Assembly: GCF_001942625.1 (NCBI RefSeq)
Contig: NZ_MLCL01000024.1
Span: forward strand, 1-64,000
Origin: Mycobacterium syngnathidarum
Lineage (GTDB): Bacteria; Actinomycetota; Actinomycetes; Mycobacteriales; Mycobacteriaceae
Direction: 5' to 3'
Length of the DNA stretch: 64,000 nucleotides
The notes beneath the pieces are model-generated. The model ran no database searches. It was not told the DNA's origin and saw only the letters and a list, made by a program, of their open reading frames with translations. The position numbers and the translations under genes were made by a program. Of this stretch, positions 53,952 to 62,353 are shown in pieces (position 1 is the stretch's first letter; each line of letters opens with the position of its first letter).

Positions 53952-55868
53952 TCAGGTCTCCTGCACTGTGAAGTCAGACCAAACGGGTTCGTTGATCGCA
54001 GAACGGTATTCACTCAACCGCCATGGGCTGACGGTGTGGATCTCACCGTCGGCGTTCTTGAAATACGAGTGCTTGATCGACGGCTGCGCCCACACGGTTT
54101 GGCGGATCGCCTCCTGCGAGCGCCGATGCCATTCCTTGGTCGGTTCGGGCAGCGGCTCCATGGTCTGCAGACCTTGGGTGATCAGGTGCTCCAGACACTG
54201 GTTGATATAGCGCATCTGCAGTTCGGAGTTGAGGATCAGGCTGCCGCCGTGGGCCAGGTGGGTTCCCGGACCGTAGGTCATGAAGAAGTTGGGGAAGCCG
54301 GGCACCGTGATGCCGCGGTAGGCGTAGGGCCGCTGCCCCCAGGCGTCGCGCAGGTCGATGCCGTCGCGTCCGGTGATGGTCATCGGGAACAGCACGTCGG
54401 TGGCACGAAAACCGGTGGCGTACACGATGATATCCGCGTCGTACGTTTCGCCGTCGGCCGTGACGACGCCGGTCGGGGTGATGCGCTCGATCGGGGTGCG
54501 GATCAGGTCCACGTTGTCGCGTTTGAGGGTGCCCAGCCAGCTGCCGTTGTCCTGCAGTGTGCGCTTGCCGGTGGCCGGATAGTCCGGCAGGACCTTGGCC
54601 AGCAGTTCGGGATCGTCACCGACCTGGGTGGTGATCCAGTCGGTGAACATGATGCGGGCGATGGCGTTGATCTCGCTGACCGCGTTGCCCTGGTCGTCGT
54701 AATCCGGGTCCACCCGTGCGGCGTCCAGACCCTTGTCGGCTCCGGGCCACAGCAGCAGGAAGCGGTACCACCGGCCGTAGTACGGCAGATGTTCCATCGC
54801 CCAGCGCACACCGTCGGCGACCGGCTCGTGGTACATCGGGTTGGGGAACATCCACTGCGCGGTGCGCTGGAACACCGTGAGGTGTTCGACGTGAGAGGCG
54901 ATGGCCGGGGCGATCTGGAAGCCGCTGGCGCCGGCGCCGATCAGCGCGACGCGCTTACCGGTGACGTCGACGTCGTGGTCCCACGCCGCCGAGTGAAAAG
55001 CCGGTCCCGCAAAGGTTTCCGCGCCGGGGAAGTCGGGGATCTGGGGCCGGTTGAGCTGCCCGACGGCGGTGATGACGGCGTTGGCCCGCAGCGTCTCGGT
55101 CCCGGCCGCCGAGCGCACGGTGACGTTCCACATGGTGCCGTCCCACGCGGCCGAGACCACCTCGGTGTTCCACCGGATGTGCGGTTCGAGGTTGTGGCGA
55201 TCCACCACGTCTTGGAAGTACTGGCGCAGCTCGGGCTGCTCGGCGAAGAAGTGGTCCCAGTGGTTGCTGGGCTCGAAGCTGTAACAGTAGAAGTGATTGG
55301 CCACATCGACGCGGGCACCCGGATAGCTGTTCTCCCACCAGGTTCCGCCCGGGCCGGCGTTCTTCTCCACGATCGTGAAATCGATGTCGGCCTGCTTGAG
55401 GCGCACCCCGGCCAGCACGCCGGATTCCCCGCAACCGATCACCACGACGCGGAACCCGTCGGTGTCCTCCAGCGTGGCGGGCCGGCGCGGGTCGACGGCT
55501 TCGAGGTCGAGTTCCTCGAGCATCAGCGGCAGGTTGTCGTCGTCGACTGGCTCGCAGGCCGCCCAGTCCAGCATCTCCCGGACCAGGTCGGCGGGCAGCG
55601 GTTCGGGGACGGGGCAGCCACGGTCGCGGTAGTCGGTGATGACCGGCAGCGCGACCTCACGGACCCGCGCCTTGTCCTCCTCGCTCATGAAGCCCTGGAC
55701 CTCGTTGAGGAACAGCCCGGCCTGTTTGAACTCGCGGATGAACCGCGGGTCACCGGTGATGTGTACGAGCGAGAGCAGCAGGGTCGGGATGCTGACCTGC
55801 TCCAACGCCGCCGCGATGTCGGCGTCGGGCGTGGTGAACGGCTGGCCGACGTGGAAACTCCGGGTCAC
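53952..55868 (-). CDS. Baeyer-Villiger monooxygenase, HAPMO-like
   Basis: A 638-residue FAD/NADPH monooxygenase. A roughly 140-residue N-terminal extension precedes the FAD fold (VVVIGCGESGVLAGVRL, about residues 142-158). The Baeyer-Villiger fingerprint FxGxxxHxxxW(D/P) is FAGPAFHSAAWD (about 298-309), followed by the NADPH fold VALIGAGASGFQIAP. The size and the extension match 4-hydroxyacetophenone monooxygenase rather than the 500-residue EtaA class. It turns ketones into esters; the SGNH hydrolase upstream and the alcohol dehydrogenase downstream fit a ketone-to-ester-to-alcohol route. GTG start, probably leaderless. Confidence 0.9.
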   Translation of the reverse strand: MTRSFHVGQPFTTPDADIAAALEQVSIPTLLLSLVHITGDPRFIREFKQAGLFLNEVQGFMSEEDKARVREVALPVITDYRDRGCPVPEPLPADLVREMLDWAACEPVDDDNLPLMLEELDLEAVDPRRPATLEDTDGFRVVVIGCGESGVLAGVRLKQADIDFTIVEKNAGPGGTWWENSYPGARVDVANHFYCYSFEPSNHWDHFFAEQPELRQYFQDVVDRHNLEPHIRWNTEVVSAAWDGTMWNVTVRSAAGTETLRANAVITAVGQLNRPQIPDFPGAETFAGPAFHSAAWDHDVDVTGKRVALIGAGASGFQIAPAIASHVEHLTVFQRTAQWMFPNPMYHEPVADGVRWAMEHLPYYGRWYRFLLLWPGADKGLDAARVDPDYDDQGNAVSEINAIARIMFTDWITTQVGDDPELLAKVLPDYPATGKRTLQDNGSWLGTLKRDNVDLIRTPIERITPTGVVTADGETYDADIIVYATGFRATDVLFPMTITGRDGIDLRDAWGQRPYAYRGITVPGFPNFFMTYGPGTHLAHGGSLILNSELQMRYINQCLEHLITQGLQTMEPLPEPTKEWHRRSQEAIRQTVWAQPSIKHSYFKNADGEIHTVSPWRLSEYRSAINEPVWSDFTVQET

Positions 55869-55876
55869 GCGGCGTT

Positions 55877-55895
55877 ACGCTACTGCCCGTAGCGT
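55877..55895 (-). promoter_or_regulatory. BVMO promoter covered by a palindrome
   Basis: ACGCTAC (55877-55883) and GTAGCGT (55889-55895) form a perfect inverted repeat with spacer TGCCC. On the minus strand the arm near the gene contains TAGCGT (55882-55877), a -10 box eight bases before the GTG start. A repressor bound here would block the promoter directly. Confidence 0.6.
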
Positions 55896-55938
55896 TATGT
55901 GACAAGGGTCGGTTTCGGTCGCCTTGGGTGAACTGGCG

Positions 55939-57336
55939 TCAGCTGGGCCGGATCCCAGCGTCACGCAGCCGTTGTTGGAGGGTGAGTGCGATGGCAAGTC
56001 CGCCCGCGGTCGTCGGATGCAGGGGTGCCGCGTCGTCGACACCCTGGACGTAGGGCTGGCTGCTGCACAGTCCATGCCCGGCGAAGTTCGGGCGCACCGT
56101 CGAGAATCCGGTGGCGGCTGCTCCCTCGGCCAGTACCGTGTTCACCGCATCCAGGCGGGCGGCCAAGGTCCGTACCTTGTCCTCGGTAATCCCCACTGTC
56201 GCAAGGCAATCCTGAGCCCCGTCGAACGGGTTGTAGTAGAGGTTCACCAGCACGGCGGGCGAGTCGGGCGCGGCTCGTAGTTGGGTCAGCAGCACAAAAT
56301 AGTCGCGGGTGAAGTCATTGAGCTGCTGCTGGAAAAAGGCTTGCTCGGCGGTGTTGTTGCACCCTTCGCGCGCGGCACAGGCGCGCAGCAGTGCCGACCA
56401 ATTCATGTCGTTGGCGCCGATATTGATCACGATGGCAGCCGGGGCGCGGGCCAGCGCGGCCGAGAGCTGCGGGGCGATGGTCAGCGGGCCCGCGCGTTGC
56501 GGCCCCAGCAGCCCGTCGCGGATGCTCGCCCCGCTGCACCCCAGGTTGGTGACCTTCCAGTCGGTGGCAATGTCGAGCAGGTTCGGGAAGGAGTCGACAC
56601 TGCGCCGGCAGGCCCGGTCGTACTCGTCGGCCTCGGGCAGCGGTGGGTTGCCCAGGCCCGCGGCAATGGAGTCGCCGATGACCACAATCGGCCCGCTGTC
56701 GGGCCTTCGAGCATGAGGGGTCACGGGCAGGGTGGGGGGCGGGGCCGCACCGACCAGGGCTTGCAGAGAGTTGATCTCGCGCAGCCGCTGTGGGGCGCTG
56801 TATGCGGTCACCATGATCGCACCGAGGTTGACCGCTTCGGTGATCACGAGGCCGACGATCACCAGCGCAATCGAGGCGCGCATCGAGTAGCGACGCCAAC
56901 CGGCGATCGCGGCCAGCAGGACCACCGCAGCTGCCGCGCTCACGCCGACCTGCCAAGCGAAGTACCGCTTCCAGCCGGCCACCAGACCGTCCTGCAGTGC
57001 CTGGGCCGCCTGCGCCTGGCTGGGTTCGGTGCCCGCACCGACCAGTTCGGCGAGCTGCTCAGACAGTGTGATGCGGGTGAGTTCGATGCGGGGTCGCACC
57101 GGTCCGACGAACTCGACCGTGGTGGGCAGGTGCTGACCGAACAGGTCGAGTTCTCCTGGCCCCGACCAGCTGTGGGTTGGAGCGGCGGCCCCGACCCGCA
57201 GGGTTTGTCCCGCCGTTTCCACGGTCTGCATCGGCGTGATCAACAGTCCCACGGCGATGGCCAGCATTGCGACGACCGCAACGGTAATCGCATGCAGCAG
57301 AGCGCGACCCAGCCAGACCGGGTGCATAACCCCCAT
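55939..57336 (-). CDS. Membrane-anchored SGNH/GDSL hydrolase
   Basis: A 465-residue protein with an N-terminal membrane helix (about residues 9-33), an extracytoplasmic part, a second pair of helices (about 127-145 and 153-175) and an SGNH hydrolase domain (about 205-465). The four SGNH blocks are IGDSIAAG (Ser about 219), GCSGASI, NIGANDM and a C-terminal PLHPTTAGG with the catalytic His. It is an esterase or acyl hydrolase at the outer membrane face. The substrate is unknown; adjacency to the Baeyer-Villiger gene suggests ester cleavage but is weak evidence. ATG 57336 or 57327 are both possible. Confidence 0.82.
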   Translation of the reverse strand: MGVMHPVWLGRALLHAITVAVVAMLAIAVGLLITPMQTVETAGQTLRVGAAAPTHSWSGPGELDLFGQHLPTTVEFVGPVRPRIELTRITLSEQLAELVGAGTEPSQAQAAQALQDGLVAGWKRYFAWQVGVSAAAAVVLLAAIAGWRRYSMRASIALVIVGLVITEAVNLGAIMVTAYSAPQRLREINSLQALVGAAPPPTLPVTPHARRPDSGPIVVIGDSIAAGLGNPPLPEADEYDRACRRSVDSFPNLLDIATDWKVTNLGCSGASIRDGLLGPQRAGPLTIAPQLSAALARAPAAIVINIGANDMNWSALLRACAAREGCNNTAEQAFFQQQLNDFTRDYFVLLTQLRAAPDSPAVLVNLYYNPFDGAQDCLATVGITEDKVRTLAARLDAVNTVLAEGAAATGFSTVRPNFAGHGLCSSQPYVQGVDDAAPLHPTTAGGLAIALTLQQRLRDAGIRPS

Positions 57337-57383
57337 TATCCGCCCGCTCGTCCATCGAGCGTTGGCGGCCGGTCAGAACGGAA

Positions 57384-58562
57384 TCACAGCGAGAAGTGAT
57401 CGTCGATGACGCCGAGCCACACCTGCGCCGCGTCGATGGCCACCTTCTCGCTGATGAAGGCGTGTTGTGTTCCGGTGTAGATGTCGCGGAATCCGCGCTC
57501 CAAGCGGCTGCCCTCCCGGATCGACGTGGTCCCCGCCGCGAGATGTGCCCATTCCGCGGCAGCGCGGGCCACATCGGTGGCATACACCGCCGCCACCCGC
57601 ATGTCAGCGCGAAGCCTCGGCGTCAACTCCGCCCCGGCATCGACGGCGGCCTCGGCCGTGCCGAAGGCATCGAGAACCAGGAGCCGGGCTGCGCGCCATG
57701 CCGCGACGTGATGGGCGAGGTTCTTCTGGAAGGTGGGGCGACTGGCCAGTGAGGCCATGTCCGACATCCGGAACTTGGTGGCCGCCAGCTCCTCGACGTC
57801 GTCGAGCATGCTCTTGGCGACGCCGAGCGCCCACGCCGCGTGACCGGCCGCGGTGACCGGCATCATTCCCATCCGGCCGGCGGCCGATGCGCCTCGTCGC
57901 GGTTCTCTGGTGAACAACCGGAATGTTCTCGACGACGGCACGAAGAGGTCGGCGACGTTGTAGTCGAAGGAGCCCGTGCCCTTGAGGCCCTGCACATGCC
58001 ACCCGTCGGTGAAGGTCACTTCGTCTCGGGGAATGACGGCCACCATGAGTTCGGGTTCGCCTTCACGGATCCATCGCATCTCGCCGTCCTCCATCGGGAT
58101 GAAGCCGGCGGCGATGTAGGCGGAGTGGCCGGTCCCCGAACCGAAATTCCACGATCCGGTCAGCCGGTAGCCACCCTCGGTGACGATTCCCTGGCCGTTG
58201 GGCGCGAACTGGCCGCCCAACGTGACACGGTCGGCGTCGCCTCCGAAGACCTCGGCGAAGCCCTCGTCGGGGAGATATGTCGCCGCAGCGAACGACGACG
58301 GAAGATTGGCGATCCCGATCCAGCCGAACGAGCCGTCCTGCCAACCCATCTCGATCCACATCTCGATCATCTCGGCAAGAGACGGTTCGAGCCCGCCCGC
58401 GGCCGCCGGGTTCAGGGCCGTCATCAGACCGCTGTGCCACATCGCGTCGACGATCGGGGGCGCAAGCGTCCGCAACTGCTCGCTCTCGGAGGCTTCCTGC
58501 GCCACCACGTCACGAAGCGTCCTGGCCAAGTCGACCGGACTCACCCGCGCAGTCGTCGTCAT
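57384..58562 (-). CDS. Acyl-CoA dehydrogenase-like flavoprotein (HsaA/HpaB-type)
   Basis: A 392-residue flavoprotein of the acyl-CoA dehydrogenase superfamily, group D monooxygenase side. Typical parts are WQDGSFGWIGIANLPSSFAAA, GGYRLTGSWNFGSGTGHSAY (about residues 139-158), and a C-terminal helical domain. The usual catalytic Glu of true acyl-CoA dehydrogenases is not evident. Such proteins use reduced flavin from a partner reductase to hydroxylate aromatic or steroid substrates, or act as desaturases. The start at 58562 has GAAGGGG six bases upstream. Reaction unknown. Confidence 0.82.
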   Translation of the reverse strand: MTTTARVSPVDLARTLRDVVAQEASESEQLRTLAPPIVDAMWHSGLMTALNPAAAGGLEPSLAEMIEMWIEMGWQDGSFGWIGIANLPSSFAAATYLPDEGFAEVFGGDADRVTLGGQFAPNGQGIVTEGGYRLTGSWNFGSGTGHSAYIAAGFIPMEDGEMRWIREGEPELMVAVIPRDEVTFTDGWHVQGLKGTGSFDYNVADLFVPSSRTFRLFTREPRRGASAAGRMGMMPVTAAGHAAWALGVAKSMLDDVEELAATKFRMSDMASLASRPTFQKNLAHHVAAWRAARLLVLDAFGTAEAAVDAGAELTPRLRADMRVAAVYATDVARAAAEWAHLAAGTTSIREGSRLERGFRDIYTGTQHAFISEKVAIDAAQVWLGVIDDHFSL

Positions 58563-58662
58563 CGGATACCCCTTCGGATCGGTGGTGGTGCGTGCACGCT
58601 GCCGTGGGCAACGGTAGGGAAAGTGCCCGGACAAGCGCGCCCTTGCCGCTACGTTGGCCGTT

Positions 58663-59458
58663 GTGAACAGATTCGGGTCCAAGGGTGTGCTCGTGACCGG
58701 TGCAGCGTCGGGTATCGGGAAGGCCACCGTCGAGCGGTTGCTGGCCGAGGGCGCCACCGTGGTCGGTGTCGACGTCGCGGACGGGACCGACGTTGCCGGC
58801 GATCGATTCGACTACCGAAAAGCCGACGTGCGCGACGGTGGGGCCGTCGAATCGGCGGTCAGCGCGGTGGTCGACGCCGTCGGCAGGCTCGACGGGGTGG
58901 TACACGCGGCGGGAGTGGCCGGCGGCGGACCGGTCCACCTCGTTCCCGACGAGGAGTGGGACCGGGTGCTCGACGTCAACCTCAAAGGCACCTTTGTCGT
59001 CACCCGTGCCGCGCTGCGACAGGATGATGCAGCAGAACCGGGTTGACGGTGAACGCGGGGCACTCGTGCATCTGTCCAGCGTCGAGGGCCTGGAAGGCAC
59101 GGCGGGAGGCAGCTCGTACAACGCGGCCAAGGGCGGCGTCGTCCTGCTCACCAAGAACGTCGCGATCGACTACGGTCCCAGCGGAATCCGCGCCAACGCC
59201 ATCTGCCCCGGCTTCATCGAGACCCCGCTCTTCGATTCGGTGGTCGGCATGCCGGGAATGGATCAGGCGCGTGAAGCCCTGCGCCATGAACACAAGCTGC
59301 GGCGGTTCGGGCAGCCCGACGAAGTCGCCTCGGTGGCAACGTTTCTGCTCTCAGCCGAGGCGAGTTTCGTCAGCGGCCAGGCGATCGCCGTGGACGGCGG
59401 GTACACCGCGGGCCGCGACCACGGCGTCACCGATCTGCTGGGGTTGGGGGAGCACTAG
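58663..59458 (+). pseudogene. Short-chain dehydrogenase interrupted by a +1 frameshift
   Basis: The first part (GTG 58663 to about 59022) encodes a Rossmann start VLVTGAASGIGKATVERLL and VHAAGVAGGGPVHLV. At 59022-59023 an extra G in CAGGATGATG moves the frame; the reading then stops at 59046. From about 59024 the second frame continues the same protein: MMQQNRVDGERGALVHLSS, then the catalytic SSYNAAKGG (Tyr and Lys), and SGQAIAVDGGYTAGRDHG at the end. With the base removed, the protein would be 264 residues, a normal SDR. A sequencing error is possible. TACGTT (58650-58655) gives a leaderless start. Confidence 0.85.
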
Positions 59459-59471
59459 TGCACAGCGCGCC

Positions 59472-60344
59472 TCACGACGTCCACTCCTGATAGAACGGCG
59501 GCATCTCGGAAGCCCGCCCGGTGAACTCTGGGGCGCGCTTGTCGAGGAAGGCCCGCACACCGTCGTGGCCGTCGCCGATGCTCGTATAGAACATCGCCAG
59601 GGAGTCCACCCGGTGCGCGTCGACCGGATGCGGCTCGGCCGCGTTCCGGTAGAGCATCTGCCGCATCAGCGCGACCGACACCGGTGAGCGGTCGCGAGTC
59701 CACGCATCGGCCAGCGCCCGCGCCTCGGCGAGCAACGCGTCCGGTTCGTGCACGGCCTGCACCAGTCCGATCTCTCGGGCGGCGTCGGCGGTGAGGATGT
59801 CGGAGCGGTACACCAGGTCCAAAGCCGTTGGCATCCCGACGATCCGGGGCAGGAACCAGGTCGAACACGCTTCCGGGGTGATGCCGAGCTTGCCGAAGAC
59901 CAACCCGAAGCGGGCTTTGGTGGACATCAGCCGGGCGTCCATGGCCAGCGTCATCGTCGCGCCGATCCCGACCGCGGCCCCGTTGATGGCGGCGATCACC
60001 GGCTTGCGGCAGGCGTAGATCGCGAGCGTTACCCGGCTGCCGGTGTCCCTGACCCGGCGCAACTCGGGGTCGTCGAGGTCGGCCATGTCGGCCAGGCTCG
60101 GTGATTTCGACTCGTCGAGGCCGAATACATTGCCCTCGCTCGACAGGTCCATGCCGGCGCAGAAGGCACGGCCCTCGCCGGTGACGATGACGGCACGCAC
60201 CGCGTCGTCGTCGTTGACCGCCACGAAGGTGCGCTCCAGCTCATCGGCCATCTCGACGGTGAAAGCATTGAGGTTGTCCGGGCGATCGAGGACGACGGTG
60301 AGGATCCCGTCGTCGAGTTCGTGCCGGATCGTCGTGAAGTCCAC
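59472..60344 (-). CDS. Enoyl-CoA hydratase/isomerase family protein
   Basis: A 290-residue crotonase-fold protein. It shows TVVLDRPDNLNAFTVEMADEL (split about residues 16-36), the oxyanion-hole pattern GEGRAFCAGMDLSSEG (about 55-70), and INGAAVGIGATMTLAMDAR (about 114-132). The catalytic Glu of classic hydratases seems replaced; the glutamate in GITPEACSTWF (about 152) fits the active-site region. GTG 60344 has AGGAGGAG upstream. Divergent from the amidase; convergent with the broken SDR. Confidence 0.88.
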   Translation of the reverse strand: MDFTTIRHELDDGILTVVLDRPDNLNAFTVEMADELERTFVAVNDDDAVRAVIVTGEGRAFCAGMDLSSEGNVFGLDESKSPSLADMADLDDPELRRVRDTGSRVTLAIYACRKPVIAAINGAAVGIGATMTLAMDARLMSTKARFGLVFGKLGITPEACSTWFLPRIVGMPTALDLVYRSDILTADAAREIGLVQAVHEPDALLAEARALADAWTRDRSPVSVALMRQMLYRNAAEPHPVDAHRVDSLAMFYTSIGDGHDGVRAFLDKRAPEFTGRASEMPPFYQEWTS

Positions 60345-60415
60345 GGATGCTCCTCCTCGGGTTCGGTTGCTCCTCAGATACTGCCGGTAGGTCACCACGT
60401 GAGGTCAACGCGGAC

Positions 60416-60421
60416 TACCTT
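60416..60421 (+). promoter_or_regulatory. amidase -10 box, leaderless
   Basis: TACCTT followed by six bases and the ATG at 60428. It lies in the 83-base divergent gap shared with the enoyl-CoA hydratase gene. Confidence 0.5.
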
Positions 60422-60427
60422 CGTGGG

Positions 60428-61897
60428 ATGGACTTTGACGAGTACCGGGGCCACGATGCCACCTCGTTGGCGAAACTGGTTGCTGACAAGCAGGTTTCGG
60501 CGGCTGAGCTGCTCGCCACCGCCCAGCGGCGGGCCGCGGCGGTCAACCCGAAGATCAACGCCATCGTGCGTGATGTCCCGGCCTCGCCGTCCGACGATCT
60601 GACCGGTCCGTTCGCCGGGGTCCCGTTCTTGATCAAAGACCTGGCGCAGGACTACGCGGGCTTGCCCAGCTCGGCTGGTTCACGTGCACTGAAGTCGCTG
60701 ATCGCCCCCGAGCACGCCACGGTGGTGCAGCGCTGGATCGACGCCGGCCTGGTCATCTTCGGCAAAACCAACACTCCCGAGTTCGGCGCGAAGGGCATCA
60801 CCGAGCCCGAGGTGTGGGGTCCGGCCCGCAACCCCTGGGATCTGGCCCGGTCGCCGGGTGGCAGCTCCGGAGGCTCGGCGGCGGCCGTTGCCGCGGGCAT
60901 TGTGCCCTGCGCCGGCGCCAACGACGGCGGCGGATCGATCCGCATTCCGGCGGCGAGTTGCGGTCTCGTCGGGCTGAAACCGGGCCGTGGGTTGACGCCG
61001 TCGGGTCCGGCGGTCGGGGAATCCATGCACGGTGCGGCCGTACAAGGGGTCGTCTCGCGGACGGTGCGCGACACGGCGGCGATGCTCGATGTGCTCAGCG
61101 GCGGCGAGCCCTGGGGACCGTATGTGCCGGGCCTGCCGGCCGAGTCGTTCGCGTCGTGTGTGGGGGCTGACCCGGGAAAGCTGCGGATCGGGCTGCGGGT
61201 GCCGTCGGCGATCAACCCCACACCTCACCGCGAGGCGTTCGCCGCCGTCGAGGCAACGGCTGCCGCGTTGACCGAGCTCGGCCACCATGTCGAGGAACTG
61301 CCGCAGGCGCCGTTCGATGATGCCGCGCTGGCCCGTGACTTCCTACTGACCTGGTTCGTCTACAGCGCGTGGGAGCTTGCCGAGGCCAAGCGGCTGACGG
61401 GTGCGGGGGATGACGATTTCGAACGTGACACGCTCATCATGGCGGCGATCGGCCGCGCCACGAGCAGCGTCGACTATCTGGATGCGGTGCAGCGGCGCCA
61501 GGAGCACACGCGGCGGCTGAGTACCTTCTTCGAGTCCTACGACCTGCTGTTGACGCCTTCCTTGGCCACGTTGCCGCCGCGGATCGGCGAGTTCGATCTG
61601 CCGGTCGCATTGCAACGTGGCGCGGACGTGTTGATCAAGACCCGTACGGCAAGCATGTTGCGCTACACCAAGATCGTCGACGACATGGTGGACAAGAACC
61701 TCGGCTGGGTGCCTTACACGCAACTGGCGAATATCACTGGCCGCCCGGCGATCTCGTTGCCTGTGCACTGGACGGCGGAAGGGCTGCCGCTCGGCGTCCA
61801 GTTTGTCGCACCGCTGGCCGGTGAATCGCTGCTGCTCAAGCTGGCGGCTCAGCTTGAGCAGGCCATGCCCTGGGCCGGTCGTTTTGCCCCGGTCTGA
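60428..61897 (+). CDS. Amidase signature family enzyme
   Basis: A 489-residue amidase with the Ser-cisSer-Lys triad: Lys in FLIKDLAQDYAG (about residue 76), and SPGGSSGGSAAAVAAGIVP (about 143-161), with GGGSIRIPAASCGLVGLKP (about 165-183). It hydrolyses carboxamides to acids and ammonia; GatA-like function is unlikely as gatB/C are absent here. Start ATG 60428 is probably leaderless. The substrate is unknown. Confidence 0.9.
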   Translation: MDFDEYRGHDATSLAKLVADKQVSAAELLATAQRRAAAVNPKINAIVRDVPASPSDDLTGPFAGVPFLIKDLAQDYAGLPSSAGSRALKSLIAPEHATVVQRWIDAGLVIFGKTNTPEFGAKGITEPEVWGPARNPWDLARSPGGSSGGSAAAVAAGIVPCAGANDGGGSIRIPAASCGLVGLKPGRGLTPSGPAVGESMHGAAVQGVVSRTVRDTAAMLDVLSGGEPWGPYVPGLPAESFASCVGADPGKLRIGLRVPSAINPTPHREAFAAVEATAAALTELGHHVEELPQAPFDDAALARDFLLTWFVYSAWELAEAKRLTGAGDDDFERDTLIMAAIGRATSSVDYLDAVQRRQEHTRRLSTFFESYDLLLTPSLATLPPRIGEFDLPVALQRGADVLIKTRTASMLRYTKIVDDMVDKNLGWVPYTQLANITGRPAISLPVHWTAEGLPLGVQFVAPLAGESLLLKLAAQLEQAMPWAGRFAPV

Positions 61898-61916
61898 CGG
61901 GGTGCGCCATCCGAAG

Positions 61917-62243
61917 CTACTCGGTCAACTGGCTCGGCGCTGATTGCCGCCAGGAGTCGAGCACAATATCGCGGAGCTCTTGCCGATCCTCTAGTTCAGC
62001 CAACCGGACCCGCACCCAGGCCGAGGCGGCCTCGTGTTGTGGGACCCAGAATTTGTGCGGTTCGGCGGCGATCAATTCCTCACGGTCAAACCGAGGGCAG
62101 CGCACCGCAAATGAGGTCTCGTCGTCGGGCACGGTGACGAACATCTTGCCCGCCACGTCGAAGGTCGGATGGCCCCAGCGCTCCTTCTCGGTGGTCTCGG
62201 GGAAGGAGAGTGCGATGCTGCGCACATCGTCAGCGTCGAGCAC
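61917..62243 (-). CDS. MmcQ/YjbR family protein
   Basis: A 108-residue small protein of the MmcQ/YjbR type (DVRSIALSFPETTEKERWGHPTFDV, split about residues 6-30; then RLAELEDRQELRDIVLDSW). The fold resembles a CyaY-like DNA-binding domain, but the role is unknown. It is convergent with the amidase (19 bases between stops) and stands as a single gene. Confidence 0.85.
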   Translation of the reverse strand: MLDADDVRSIALSFPETTEKERWGHPTFDVAGKMFVTVPDDETSFAVRCPRFDREELIAAEPHKFWVPQHEAASAWVRVRLAELEDRQELRDIVLDSWRQSAPSQLTE

Positions 62244-62353
62244 GGGGTATCGGACCTCCGATCGCGCATGGGTTTTCGCTCCGGCAGCCTACCGGGGGCC
62301 ATGACGTGGCGGATACCTCGGCGGGGGCAGCCCGTTAGGTGATCGACCCGAAC

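Noticed and set aside
53841..55892. 683-codon plus-strand frame opposite the BVMO gene
   Set aside because: Shadow frame; Baeyer-Villiger motifs lie on the minus strand.
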